The notes beneath the pieces are model-generated. The model ran no database searches, had not been told where the DNA came from, and worked only from the letters and a program-made list of their open reading frames with translations. A stretch of DNA of 64,000 nt. It comes from Microvirga calopogonii (GTDB taxonomy: Bacteria; Pseudomonadota; Alphaproteobacteria; Rhizobiales; Beijerinckiaceae). The stretch covers positions 1 to 64,000 of the forward strand of contig NZ_QDGA01000013.1 in NCBI RefSeq assembly GCF_003347665.1. The letters run 5' to 3'. Of this stretch, positions 44,641-54,275 are shown one piece after another (the stretch's first letter is position 1; every line of letters begins with the position of its first letter). Made by a program: the position numbers and the translations under genes.

Positions 44641-45519
44641 GTGTCTCGGTCCCCATCCTGGCAGGAGGTTGCACGGGCAACAGCAAAACGGTTGCAAACC
44701 ACTCCCCATGGCCAGCACCGGGTCATCCTCAATCGGGTCGCCTCAGAAACAGGCTATCGGCCCTCGACGCTGCGCAGCCTCATCAAGTCGCTGCAGTTTC
44801 TTGACGATTTAGGCCAAATCGACCCAGACCTTGCAGGCCAAGCCCGCAGGACGAGCCATGCCGTTGTTTCAGTCTTTGAGAGATGGTGGCGCCATGACCA
44901 GGTGGGTGCTCATGAAGCTCTTCGGGAATATTGCCGGTTTCCCCAAGCCATCCGGGATCTGGTTGCATTGGAGAAGGAGGCCCGCGTGGTCATGGCTGCC
45001 AAGGCGGCCCAATGGGATGAGGATCATGCATCTGATCTGGAAAGCCTGGTCCGTCCCAATGCCGTCTCCGGCCGAACCTTACGTCCAATCAGGCGTCAGA
45101 ATAGCTTGATCGAGAACCTGCAGGCCAAGCGGGTTGCTGGCCGACGCGCGGATGACATGTGGGCAGATCTGGGTCGAGCCTTCGAGCGGATGGACGGGTG
45201 GGAGTATTCTGATCGACAAGCGTTGATCTGGCAAAAGCCCAGCGATTTATGGCGCCGTCGCCGGGTGTCTGCCGTTTGGTACTATGACAACCAAATCCCT
45301 CTTGCTGCGGCGATCGAGATCCGCTCCCCAGCCACTCTGGACCTGCTCTGGGATCGAGCTCCTGATCTCATTCTCCGAGGCCACGGCCTCAGACGCGCGG
45401 TCAGTGTCGTGGTGATCGTGCTTCCGGACCCGATCTGTGAACGCGTCTTCGACGACAGCCATCTCGGCCCCGAATACCTCAACGGAAGCGGGGGCGTCTG
45501 GTGGTGTCACCGGATCTAA
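44641..45519 (+). CDS. Unknown protein divergent from ParA-like gene
   Basis: A 292-aa protein starting at GTG with GGAGGAG upstream. Arg/Trp-rich, largely helical; the N-terminal section (HRVILNRVASETGYRPSTLR) looks like a helix-turn-helix. Later segments include RRQNSLIENLQAKRVAGRRA and VWYYDNQIPLAAAIEIRSPA. No family recognised. Its divergent placement and the intervening palindrome suggest DNA binding at the shared promoter. Confidence 0.6.
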   Translation: MSRSPSWQEVARATAKRLQTTPHGQHRVILNRVASETGYRPSTLRSLIKSLQFLDDLGQIDPDLAGQARRTSHAVVSVFERWWRHDQVGAHEALREYCRFPQAIRDLVALEKEARVVMAAKAAQWDEDHASDLESLVRPNAVSGRTLRPIRRQNSLIENLQAKRVAGRRADDMWADLGRAFERMDGWEYSDRQALIWQKPSDLWRRRRVSAVWYYDNQIPLAAAIEIRSPATLDLLWDRAPDLILRGHGLRRAVSVVVIVLPDPICERVFDDSHLGPEYLNGSGGVWWCHRI

Positions 45520-45544
45520 AGCGGCCGTTGGCGCCTGAACGGGC

Positions 45545-45976
45545 TTAGTCGGGCTCCATCATTGCGGCACGCCGTTTGATCTTGCGCCTCCGCTCGTCCG
45601 CAGCAGGGCTCTTATGCCGGCTGGTTTGAGCCGTGCCGTCCTTCGGCACCACAGTGCCGGGCGTGCCGGTCGGAGGGCTCGCCTGGGGCATCTCGGCTGG
45701 CAGATTTGGCTCTGTACTTTCTTGATCCGAATGGGCTGAATTCCGAGCCCGGTACAGAGCCTGCCGGAGGGCGCCTTTTTTCACGTTCGGCGCGGAGGAC
45801 TGGGTCAGGCTGAGGATGCGATCGAAGATCGTCTCCGCCGGGTAGCCATCGGCCACCAAGGCTTCAATCGCGCAAAGATGCTTGCCGATGACCTGGGACA
45901 CGAACCTCCGCCCCAAGGATGGTTCGAGATCCTCGGCGATAGCTTCGATGAGTTTCAGAGGATCCTTCTCGGTCAT
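45545..45976 (-). CDS. Small unknown protein, possible plasmid DNA-binding protein
   Basis: A 143-aa protein: a folded N-terminal ~80 residues (LIEAIAEDLEPSLGRRFVSQ, then DRILSLTQSSAPNVKKGALR) and a disordered Pro/Thr tail ending in basic RRRKIKRRAA. The layout resembles small oriT- or partition-binding proteins such as TraK-type, but the relation is weak. It is convergent with the unknown plus-strand gene and reads away from a 290-base AT-rich gap (45977-46265), which has two TATGACA copies 30 bp apart (46016, 46046). Confidence 0.5.
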   Translation of the reverse strand: MTEKDPLKLIEAIAEDLEPSLGRRFVSQVIGKHLCAIEALVADGYPAETIFDRILSLTQSSAPNVKKGALRQALYRARNSAHSDQESTEPNLPAEMPQASPPTGTPGTVVPKDGTAQTSRHKSPAADERRRKIKRRAAMMEPD

Positions 45977-46265
45977 TTGTCACCTCAATCAAATCTAAGA
46001 CACCATAAGATAAATTATGACATTTTTAAAACTAATATAACACTATATGACAAAATTCAACATTACGGGTCGAGCTCAAAGGTGGGCTGCGTTCGCTCTC
46101 GCATAACCAGGGAACCGAAGCGAACAGAAAGTCCGGATGCATACGGCCGCACACCTAGAGAACGGCGACACCATCTCGTTTTTTGAGAACGAATGATCCA
46201 TCCCTGCCGTTGTGGCTTGCGAATGTGACCATGAGAATAACCGAACACCAACGTGGGGGACGGTT

Positions 46266-47555
46266 GTGAACTCATTGAATCCTTTTCCGGCACCGACGCG
46301 CACGGGCAAAACGGCGGATGAATACCTCAAAGAGGGCGAGCGGCACTTGCGCAAGGCCGGAAAGAAGTTCCCGCTGATCGCCTGCCCGGCCAAGGCGCTC
46401 GTCGCGATCCGCAAGAACAACCAAGTGCTCAAGGCGAGCACGGCCCGCCGCTATTGGCAGGAGCACCTCGCCATCCTCGGCAAACTCCGGCAGGTCGGCC
46501 AGATTTCGGGTGAAACCCATGACGAGGCGAAAGCTGCGATCAAAGCCGCCCTGTTCGACAACAGAAAGCGCCCTGGCATCCCGAGGACCGGGGCTAAGAA
46601 GGTGCGTGATCTGAGCGAGGCGGAGGCTGCGTCCCTGATCGAGGCGCTTGTGCAGAAGGTCCAAGGATCGAAGGCCGACGATGTCGACCGATATCTCCTT
46701 CTCTATGTGCGGCTTGCTCCGGTCCTGGGCTTTCGTCCCTGCGAAGGCGTCGGGATCCGGCTCTTCGGCCCTACCCTTCTCCTCCCATGCGCCAAGAACA
46801 CCAATGGTCGCGCGGGGCGCGACACGCGTCCGGTCAACCTCAAGACTCACGAGGCCGCGGTTCTGGATCTGATCGCGGAGTTCATCACCGTTCAACAGGC
46901 CCTGATCGACACCTATGGCAGCTTCGATGGATTTTACCCGGCCGCGAGACAGCGCCTCGGGCGACTGAGCGTCCGGGTCGTGCAGCGCCGGGTCTGCCCC
47001 TATTCCTTCCGGCATGTTGCCATGGCCACCTGGAAGGCGGCCGGCTATGACGTGGCCACGATCGCACTCCTTGCCGGCCACAGCAGCAAGGTCACGGCTG
47101 GCAAGCACTATGCCGGAAAAAGCAAGGGCTGGAAGGCGGATTTCGCGCTTGTCGCTCCGGCCGACGTCTCCGCAGTAACGGCTGACGAGACCGCGGTGCC
47201 GACTAACATGGAAGACCTCGTGAAAGCCACGACGGCCACCGAAGCCGATGCGCCGACTTCAACTGGTCTCAATGCAACTTCCGAACCCGAGAATGAGGCT
47301 GATGAGGAGGCCGGAAAGTTCACGACTTGGGAAGCCTTCTTGGAGTTCTCCTCGTTGCCCGTACCCTCTCGGAAACCTGCAGGAAACGCTCTATGGGATC
47401 GTAGGCGGGATCGGACGCATCCGGTAGCTTGCGAGTATCCTACCATCCCGTATCCTGATTTCGACTCGGTGAGCATCCCGACCCACGCGGATCTTGTAGA
47501 ACCGGATGCGGTCGACGAATCGGAGGAGGATGCTGGTCTCGGAATGCGATTCTAA
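46266..47555 (+). CDS. Degenerate tyrosine recombinase
   Basis: A 429-aa protein with the phage-integrase C-terminal domain: box I Arg in VLGFRPCEGVGIRLF, box II YSFRHVAMATWKAAGY (a Tyr stands where the family normally has His of H-x-x-R-H), LLAGHSSKV and a candidate nucleophile Tyr in GKHYAGKS. The C-terminal ~110 residues are an acidic Thr/Glu-rich tail, unusual for recombinases. GTG 46266 or 46212 could be the start. Could be a plasmid resolvase or a partly inactive integrase. Confidence 0.72.
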   Translation: MNSLNPFPAPTRTGKTADEYLKEGERHLRKAGKKFPLIACPAKALVAIRKNNQVLKASTARRYWQEHLAILGKLRQVGQISGETHDEAKAAIKAALFDNRKRPGIPRTGAKKVRDLSEAEAASLIEALVQKVQGSKADDVDRYLLLYVRLAPVLGFRPCEGVGIRLFGPTLLLPCAKNTNGRAGRDTRPVNLKTHEAAVLDLIAEFITVQQALIDTYGSFDGFYPAARQRLGRLSVRVVQRRVCPYSFRHVAMATWKAAGYDVATIALLAGHSSKVTAGKHYAGKSKGWKADFALVAPADVSAVTADETAVPTNMEDLVKATTATEADAPTSTGLNATSEPENEADEEAGKFTTWEAFLEFSSLPVPSRKPAGNALWDRRRDRTHPVACEYPTIPYPDFDSVSIPTHADLVEPDAVDESEEDAGLGMRF

Positions 47556-47747
47556 TGAAAGGCCATCCGCGGCCGCTAGGCCGATCCTTGCTTGCTTTAA
47601 GGGATCGATCGTCAACTCGACGTCGATCTATCCTTCTTTGGTGGTAGTATCGTGCCTGGCTATTCCGCGAGCAAAGCCACTGCGGGATGACACGCTCAAG
47701 ATCGTGGCCAAAGGCGCAAGATCCGACCAATCCAAGGTAACTTGAGG

Positions 47748-48040
47748 GGTTCTGTTGAAGCTTTGACGCTTGAGCTACCTGAGCTATCGTCGGGCAGGAT
47801 CACCAGCGGATCAAGCGATTGGTCAGGCCCGGGCTGGACTTCAGGAGCCTCATGACAGCCTCACTAATGATTATAGGCTGTGAGATCATAGCAATGATCC
47901 GCAAGGATCAGGTCGCGAGTGAACCAGCAAACGACGTAAGGACACAGAGCGATTTCATTGTGGCTCTGTTCAGGGCCTCTGCTTGACTCCGGGTTCTGCC
48001 CAGCCGTCGCTCGACCCTTGGCAAGAGTTGCAACGGATCC
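47748..48040 (+). mobile_element. Internally deleted IS6-family element
   Basis: Left end GGTTCTGTTGAAG (47748-47760) and right end GTTGCAACGGATCC (48027-48040) are imperfect inverted repeats of the IS6 type (compare the copy at 48963-49783). Only the last third of a transposase gene lies between, so most of the element has been lost. Confidence 0.55.
47795..47986 (+). pseudogene. IS6-family transposase C-terminal remnant
   Basis: The plus frame reads QDHQRIKRLVRPGLDFRSLM, then GCEIIAMIRKDQ, matching the conserved C-terminus of IS6-family transposases (DHRxIKRxVRPMLGF...AMIRKGQ) including the final catalytic Glu region being replaced by Gln. It ends at a TGA at 47986. No N-terminal part exists. 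Confidence 0.7.
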
Positions 48041-48177
48041 ACCCAAGATGACCGTCGGCTTTTGTCAGCACATGGGCCTTACTACACCTAACTCCCACGG
48101 AGATTATCGACAATCCGCTCAACGATGAGAGCGGCAGGTTGGGGCGAAGAGTTCTGCGTGCGGGGTTCGGCCGGGAA

Positions 48178-48849
48178 CTATCGCTGCTCCTGAACAAAAT
48201 GGGCCGGGCCGGCCATGACAAAAGGCGGCGTAGATGGATGATCCCCAAGCCGACGCACCGGGCTCGGCAGTTCGCTATCGTCGAGAGCGATTGCTCGAGA
48301 TCGCCGGGATGGATCGGGGATCGGTACTTATGCCAGAAGACGCTTGGTGTACGGGTGATGCGGACTTCCAAGCACGGCGCGTGCCGGCCCTATCTCCACG
48401 ATCTGACCGAGATACATCACGGCGACTCGGTGGCTCATTCGCTCGACCAAGCCCATGTCATGCGAGATGAAGAGGTAAGCCAGGCCGAGCTCGCGCTGCA
48501 GGTCACGCATCAGATCCAGCACCTGTGCCTGCACCGATACGTCGAGCGCTGAGACCGGTTCGTCGGCCACAATCAGCTGAGGCTTGAGGCACAGGGCTCG
48601 CGCGATGCACAGCCGTTGACGCTTGCCGCCCGAGAACTGATGCGGATACCGATCGAGATGTTCGTCATTGAGGCAAACCTGCCGCAAAAGAGCCGAAGCA
48701 CGGGCGCGGTGCTCCTCGCGCTTCACCTGCGGCTCGTGTATGACCAGCGGCTCCGTGACCAGATCGAGCGCTGAAAGGCGCGGGTTCAGCGGGGCATACG
48801 GATCCTGGAAGATCATCTGCACGTTACGCCGAACCGTCTCCATAGCCAC
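48178..48849 (-). pseudogene. Broken DppF-type peptide-ABC ATPase gene
   Basis: The frame from 48849 reads [54 protein letters not shown] and [10 protein letters not shown]: the C-terminal two thirds of an oligopeptide transporter ATPase. The Walker A part is missing. An in-frame TAA at 48328-48330 interrupts it; the same frame continues normally (VPIPDPSRRSRAIALDDSEL) to 48178. Upstream (48850-48900) a DppD-like scrap ([17 protein letters not shown]) is fused in another frame. A decayed relative of the intact dpp operon nearby. Confidence 0.8.
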
Positions 48850-48962
48850 TGCTTGAGGCGTCCGGCGGCATTGGACAGACGCACGCGGTCGAGCATACGC
48901 TGTGCGGCCGCCTAGGCGGCGACTTGACCGAGCCCTCGTGTATCATCAGCACCTCGGCAAGC

Positions 48963-49783
48963 GGATGTGTCGCAAATTTGGAGCGGGGACGCGAAGATAG
49001 CAGAGGTCTCGTCTTAGCTCAGGCAACGAGCAAAGCGAACTACTCCGCCAGTGAATGTTGGGCATTGCAGGCATACTTCGCCTGTCCTTTCCGCATCATG
49101 TGGATCATCTCGATGCCACCGAGGATGACGCGAGCGCTGTCCATTGCTTTGAACCCGAGCATCGCCGGATCCGCCGCTTGATGGCGCGGTGATCCTGCTC
49201 AATTCGGTTACTCAGATATTGACTCTGCCGGATCCTGATCGGTTTCAGCTTTCGCCGTGACGTATCCCGCAGCCGATCTGTCGTGTCACAGTTGAGGATC
49301 GCTTCGCGATTGGTCTGACTGCCGTCGATGACAATCCGCTCCGGACGGCCATGTCGTTTGAGAGCCTTGCGCAGAAAGCGTTTGGCAGCGGTGAGGTCTC
49401 GGCGGGCGCTGAACCAGAACTCGACCGTGTCACCATTGCTGTCGACGGCTCGGTAAAGATACATCCACTGCCCGCGGACTTTGATATAGGTTTCGTCCAC
49501 GTGCCATCTCCGGCTGACGCTTCGTTTGCGAAGATTGAAGCGCTCGAGCAGTTCGGGCGAGTAGCGGGTAACCCACCTGTGGACGGTCGCATGATCGACG
49601 GAGACACCGCGTTCGGCCATCATCTCCTCCAGGTTCCGCAGGCTCAGATTGTAGGCCAGGTACCACCGCACGCAGAGCAGGATCACCGAGCGATCGAAAT
49701 GGCGGCCTTTGAACATCATGCACCTCCGGACTTGGCCGGAGGCTTATGCCGAACTGAGTTACCGAAAAGTTTGCAACAGATCC
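48963..49783 (-). mobile_element. IS6-family insertion sequence, frameshifted
   Basis: About 821 bp. Left end GGATGTGTCGCAAA (48963-48976) and right end TTTGCAACAGATCC (49770-49783) are imperfect inverted repeats of IS6/IS26 type. The 8 bases flanking each side differ, so no target duplication is visible. The transposase inside is frameshifted, so the copy cannot move on its own. Confidence 0.75.
49040..49719 (-). pseudogene. Frameshifted IS6-family transposase
   Basis: The frame from 49719 (FKGRHFDRSVILLCVRWYLA, WHVDETYIKVRGQWMYLYRA, RIEQDHRAIKRRIRR) is a normal IS6 DDE transposase with the first Asp in VDETY and the Glu-like tail. Near 49161-49170 one base is missing; after it, the correct sequence (MLGFKAMDSARVILGGIEMI, then RKGQAKYACN) continues in the next frame to 49040. 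It is therefore inactive unless frameshifting occurs. Confidence 0.85.
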
Positions 49784-49879
49784 GGTCGAGGCTGATGCCT
49801 TCCGCGAAAGGGCGCTTCAAGCGCCCGCGCCGTTGACGGCGTTCGACCTATCCACTGCGCCCCAAAATCGGCATCTTAA

Positions 49880-51400
49880 TTACCCGGCAAGAGTACGGCC
49901 GCTGGCCACGCCGAAATAACAGAGCCCATCTCCCGGCCTTGCGGTGAGGTTTGGAAAGATGATGTAGCCGTCTTTCGGGGCAGTCAGCACGCCCCCGCCG
50001 GCGCGCCGGGCGATGACCTGCCCGGCTGCAATCGCATCGCCCGTCTTCCAGACGCCCTCGAGCCGGTCTCCCTCGGCCTCGCAGAGGAAGATATCCGTGA
50101 CCTGGATGACGGTCTCGGCCGCCACCTTCGGCAAGGGTGCATCGATCAGCCTAAGATGTGCGAGGGCATTGAGGATGGCCGCATAGCCGATCTCGACAGC
50201 GTGAGGATCGTCATGGGAACCACATTCCAAGGTGACGGCATAGCCACCGGAGAAGCGCATATATTCCGTGGTGCCGACTCCTTCCGAAGTCGCCTTGTTC
50301 GAGTAGCCGAGCCGCTCGCGCGCCTTGAGGAAGCGTCCATAAACGTCGAGCCAACCATGAATGACGATCGAGGTGCCGAGCCTTGCCGCAAACTCGCCCT
50401 CTGCCTTGGCATGGCGGAATGGCTCGACCGGCCCCGCATTATCGAGGGGACCCGCGAAGATGAAAGGTTCGCCCTCACCGTGGAACGAATGAATGTCGAG
50501 CAGGACGTCGTGTTCCCGCAATAGGGAGCACATGCGGTTGCCGATCCGATCCTCATAATCCTCCGGGATCGTCTTTTCGCGCAAATCCCGGTTCAGGTTA
50601 CGGTCACCCTCCCGGCTTCCCTGGCGATAGGCCTTCATGTTGGCAACCGGCAGGAAGGTCACCTCGCCTCGGCGGATCGCCAGGCGACCTGCGCGACAAT
50701 CGTCGATCGCGCGCAGGATTGCCTGCGGTCCGCAGGTCTCGTTGCCATGAACGGCGCCGACCACGATCAATTTCGGGCCCCGATCGAGTCCGGTGAAGCG
50801 TACCGTTTCGACGGGCGTCTCGGGGTCGAGCCGCTCCCGGTCATCAGCCTGAACATAGTCGATGTCGATCAGCATCCCGGGCCTGAGGCGGCGCACCAAG
50901 TTGAGCATCCTGTCCTTCGGAACGCCGATGCATCCGGCCGTACCACTCATATCGGATCTAGCGGCATGGATGAAGATGGCGCTTCCGCGACCGAGCTCTG
51001 GAACAGCATCGTTGAACCCGACCGGAACGATGACATCGAAGAGGCGCTCTGCCCGGGGCCTCATCAGCCTCTCGTCGATGCGCTCTCCGCTGTTGGAGTA
51101 GACGAGCCGGTTGTAGTCGACTCCTTCCTCTTCCCAGATCATCTCGTCTGCGAGCGGAACGAACGGAAAGGTGAGGTTGCGCGGGAAGTCCGGAAGGGCA
51201 GCGTGATCGAAAAAGCCATAGCGCAGCGGGAAAACGCCGATCGGCGTTCGCTTGTCCCCTTCGCGCTTGAAGGAGGCCTGAACCAGCCCACCAGCCCCGA
51301 TTGTGCATGGGACCGTCCAGTCGCCGATCGTCAGTTGACCAAGGTGGGCGGGCTCGCCCGCACGCGGCACGCGAACGATGATCTTCGGAATGCTGGTCAT
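49880..51400 (-). CDS. YkuD L,D-transpeptidase fused to AstE/M14-type amidohydrolase
   Basis: A 506-aa fusion. Residues ~5-180 are a YkuD domain: KREGDKRTPIGVFPL and the catalytic FIHAARSDMSGTAGCIGV with His145, Ser152 and Cys157. Residues ~205-440 are a succinylglutamate-desuccinylase/aspartoacylase (M14-like) zinc hydrolase: HGNE (218-221), RNLNRDL and DIHSFHGEGEPF with His304. A small C-terminal lipoyl-like beta domain (VITARRAGGGVLTAPKDG-like) ends it. No signal peptide, so it should act in the cytoplasm. Last gene of the dpp operon; it probably trims imported peptides with L,D- or amide bonds. Confidence 0.8.
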   Translation of the reverse strand: MTSIPKIIVRVPRAGEPAHLGQLTIGDWTVPCTIGAGGLVQASFKREGDKRTPIGVFPLRYGFFDHAALPDFPRNLTFPFVPLADEMIWEEEGVDYNRLVYSNSGERIDERLMRPRAERLFDVIVPVGFNDAVPELGRGSAIFIHAARSDMSGTAGCIGVPKDRMLNLVRRLRPGMLIDIDYVQADDRERLDPETPVETVRFTGLDRGPKLIVVGAVHGNETCGPQAILRAIDDCRAGRLAIRRGEVTFLPVANMKAYRQGSREGDRNLNRDLREKTIPEDYEDRIGNRMCSLLREHDVLLDIHSFHGEGEPFIFAGPLDNAGPVEPFRHAKAEGEFAARLGTSIVIHGWLDVYGRFLKARERLGYSNKATSEGVGTTEYMRFSGGYAVTLECGSHDDPHAVEIGYAAILNALAHLRLIDAPLPKVAAETVIQVTDIFLCEAEGDRLEGVWKTGDAIAAGQVIARRAGGGVLTAPKDGYIIFPNLTARPGDGLCYFGVASGRTLAG

Positions 51401-51473
51401 GTCGAAGGACCTTCTGAGGCGTCGCTCAAAGCTTGGCAGAAGAGGGGGCTCATGGGATTCGATCAACCTGACG

Positions 51474-52475
51474 CTACAAGAGGGGGCTGTCCGGGGCGGC
51501 GATCTCGTGGACCCGGCGGCATCGGACGAGATGAGCCTCGCCAACTTCCTCCATGTGCGGCACCGGCGGCGTGTGGCAGATCTCCCGCGCCTCGGGGCAA
51601 CGCGGATGGAAGCCGCATCCTATCGGCATATCGAGTGGATTGGGAATTTCGCCGGTAATTTTGTCGCCCCGGCTGCGCTTGAACGGGTCCGGGATCGCCG
51701 AGATGAGCGCGCGCGTGTACGGATGCCGTGGATTCGTGAAGATCGACTTCCAGCCCCCGGTTTCGACGATACGGCCGAGATACATGACGGCGACCCGGTC
51801 GCTCATATGCTCCACGACGCCGAGATCGTGGCTGATCATGATGTAGGAGAGGCCGAGCTTCTCCTTGAGCTCCAACAGCAGGTTGATGATCTGGGCCCGG
51901 ATTGAGACGTCGAGGGCCGAGACCGGCTCGTCGAGGATGACGATCTTCGGATCGAGGATGAGTGCCCGCGCGATGCCGATTCTCTGGCGCTGGCCGCCGG
52001 AGAACTCGTGCGGGTAACGCTCGGCATGATCCGGCCTCAGGCCAACGCGCCCGAGCATCGCGGCGATGCGTCCATCAATCTCACTTTGCGTCGTGATTCC
52101 ATGGAGCCGAAGCGGCGCCTCGAGAGTCTTGCGAACAGTCTGGCGCGGATTGAGCGACGAGTATGGGTCCTGAAACACCATCTGGGCGATAAGCGCTCGC
52201 GCCTTCCGTTTCATCCCCTCGCCCGAGGCCTCGTGCCCGTCGAGAACGATCCGTCCACGGGTCGGCTCCTGCAGGCCGAGGATGGTGAGCGCGAGCGTGG
52301 ATTTTCCGCAGCCCGACTCGCCCACGAGGCCAAGGCACTCGCCCCGCTTCAATTCAAGATCGACGCCGTCCACTGCATAGAGGTGCCGGCGCGGGCCGAA
52401 GAGCCCGCCGCCGACCGGAAAATGGACCGCAAGGTCCTCGACCTTGAGGATCATGTCGTTGGAGGGATCATTCAT
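51474..52475 (-). CDS. dppF: Peptide ABC transporter ATPase (DppF type)
   Basis: A 333-aa ATPase with Walker [10 protein letters not shown], signature [15 protein letters not shown], Walker [14 protein letters not shown] and the C-terminal oligopeptide-transporter domain with the Cys-containing [20 protein letters not shown]. The start overlaps the end of the DppD gene by 8 bases. It energises the Dpp permease with DppD; the family usually works as this heterodimer. Confidence 0.93.
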   Translation of the reverse strand: MNDPSNDMILKVEDLAVHFPVGGGLFGPRRHLYAVDGVDLELKRGECLGLVGESGCGKSTLALTILGLQEPTRGRIVLDGHEASGEGMKRKARALIAQMVFQDPYSSLNPRQTVRKTLEAPLRLHGITTQSEIDGRIAAMLGRVGLRPDHAERYPHEFSGGQRQRIGIARALILDPKIVILDEPVSALDVSIRAQIINLLLELKEKLGLSYIMISHDLGVVEHMSDRVAVMYLGRIVETGGWKSIFTNPRHPYTRALISAIPDPFKRSRGDKITGEIPNPLDMPIGCGFHPRCPEAREICHTPPVPHMEEVGEAHLVRCRRVHEIAAPDSPLL

Positions 52476-53448
52476 GGTGATGGCACCGTACGAAGCCGTC
52501 GCCTCCGAGCGGCGTCACGCCGGGATCGTCCATCCGGCAAAGCTCGGTGGCGGCATAGCAGCGGGGATTGAAGCGGCATCCGGCGGGAAAGGCCGACACG
52601 GGCGGCACGACGCCGGTGATCTCCTTGAGGCGCTGGCGGCCATGCCGGGCCCGCGCGCCGAGGAGCGGCAGCGAGGCCACTAGGCCGCTCGTGTAGGGAT
52701 GGCTCGGCGAGCGGAAGACGTCCTCCGCCGGGCGCTCCTCGACGAGCTTGCCCGCATACATGACACCCACCCGGCGGCACATATTGGCGATGAGGCCGAG
52801 ATCGTGGCTGATCATCAGAACCGCCGTGCCCTTGGCGGCCGAGAGCTCGCGGATGAGATCGAGGATCTCGGCCTGCACCGTGACGTCGAGGGCGGTCGTC
52901 GGCTCGTCGGCGAGGAGAAGGTCGGGGCCGCAGGCGAGCGCGATCGCGATCATGACGCGCTGGCGCATGCCGCCCGACAGCTGGTGCGGATAATCCTTGA
53001 CCCGGCGCTCGGGCGCCGGAACGCGCACGCTGGCGAGCGCTTCCACGGCCAGGCTCTCGGCCTCCTTCCAGCCGACTCCCTTGTGCAGCACGAACATCTC
53101 GGCGATCTGTCGCCCGACCGGCGACAGCGGATTGAGCGCCGTCATTGGCTCCTGGAAGATCATGGAGATCCGGTTGCCGCGCAGCTTGCGCATCTCGGCC
53201 GCCGACAGGTTCTGGATCTCGCGGCCGGCGAACCGGATCGTGCCGCCGCCGATCATGAGAGGATCCCGCAGCAGGCCGATCAGCGAGAGCGCCGTGATGC
53301 TTTTGCCGCAGCCGGACTCGCCGACGAGGCCTAGCGTCTCGCCGCGCCGGATGGTGAAGGACACGTCCTGCACGGCCGCGAAGCGCTTGCCGGCGACGGC
53401 CAGGTCGATCCTGAGATTCTCGACCTCGAGAAGCGGCTGCTCCGTCAT
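52468..53448 (-). CDS. dppD: Peptide ABC transporter ATPase (DppD type)
   Basis: A 326-aa ATPase: Walker A GESGCGKS, signature LSGGMRQRVMIAIAL, Walker B LLLADEPTTALDVT and the C-terminal Cys motif FPAGCRFNPRCYAATELC. The ATG at 53448 overlaps the stop of the upstream permease gene (ATGA). Pairs with DppF. Confidence 0.93.
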   Translation of the reverse strand: MTEQPLLEVENLRIDLAVAGKRFAAVQDVSFTIRRGETLGLVGESGCGKSITALSLIGLLRDPLMIGGGTIRFAGREIQNLSAAEMRKLRGNRISMIFQEPMTALNPLSPVGRQIAEMFVLHKGVGWKEAESLAVEALASVRVPAPERRVKDYPHQLSGGMRQRVMIAIALACGPDLLLADEPTTALDVTVQAEILDLIRELSAAKGTAVLMISHDLGLIANMCRRVGVMYAGKLVEERPAEDVFRSPSHPYTSGLVASLPLLGARARHGRQRLKEITGVVPPVSAFPAGCRFNPRCYAATELCRMDDPGVTPLGGDGFVRCHHHE

Positions 53449-54266
53449 GCGCGCCGTGTCCTGGCCTGGGGGTCGAGGATGTCGCGCAGACCGTCGCCAA
53501 GCAGGTTCAATCCCAGCACCGTCATGAAGATCGCAAGTCCCGGGAAGATCGAGATCCAGGGCGCCGTGGTGATCTGATCGCGGGCATCCGACAGCATGCT
53601 GCCCCAGCTCGGATAGGGCGGCCGGATGCCGAGGCCGAGGAACGACAGCGCCGCCTCGGCCAGCACCGCGCCGCCCATGCCCAGCGTGCCGATGACGATG
53701 ATCGGGCCCAGCATGTTGGGCAGAAGCTGGGTGAGCATGATCCGGATGTCGCCGTAGCCGAGCACCTTCGCGGCCTGGACATAGCCCTGGCTCTTGAGCG
53801 ACAGGGCAGAGGCGCGCGCCAAGCGGCACGTGAAGGACCAGTTGGTGAGACCGAGCGCGATGAGCAGACTGGTCAGGCCCGGATTGAGGATCGCCATGAT
53901 GGCCAGGGCGAAGATCAGGGACGGGATCGCCAGCATCATGTTGGTTAGGCCGTTGACGAAGTCGTCCCACCAGCCGCCCCAATAGCCGGCCGAAAGGCCC
54001 AGGCAGACCCCGATCACCGTGTTGATGAGCTGCGACACGATGCCGACGGTGAGCGAGATCCGGGCGCCGTAGAGGACGCGGCTGTAGATGTCACGCCCCT
54101 GCGCATCGGTGCCGAACCAGAACGCGCTGCCGGGCGGCTCCTCGGCATACATCAGGTTGGCGTCCAGAACCGGGTCGGTATGGGCCAGCAGCGGAGCGCA
54201 CAGCCCGGCGATGATCACGCCGGCGAAGAGCACGCCTCCAATCACCAGATTGGCTCGGAATTTCAC
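53445..54266 (-). CDS. dppC: Peptide ABC permease (DppC type)
   Basis: A 273-aa membrane permease with about six segments and the ATPase-docking EAA-type loop (AAKVLGYGDIRIMLTQLLPN). The N-terminal FWFGTDAQGRDIYSRVLYGA is characteristic of DppC/OppC. Nine bases after the DppB gene and overlapping DppD. Confidence 0.93.
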   Translation of the reverse strand: MKFRANLVIGGVLFAGVIIAGLCAPLLAHTDPVLDANLMYAEEPPGSAFWFGTDAQGRDIYSRVLYGARISLTVGIVSQLINTVIGVCLGLSAGYWGGWWDDFVNGLTNMMLAIPSLIFALAIMAILNPGLTSLLIALGLTNWSFTCRLARASALSLKSQGYVQAAKVLGYGDIRIMLTQLLPNMLGPIIVIGTLGMGGAVLAEAALSFLGLGIRPPYPSWGSMLSDARDQITTAPWISIFPGLAIFMTVLGLNLLGDGLRDILDPQARTRRA

Positions 54267-54275
54267 GGCGCGGCC

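Noticed and set aside
48963-49783. 8-bp target duplication around the IS6 copy
   Set aside because: The eight flanking bases on the two sides are different.
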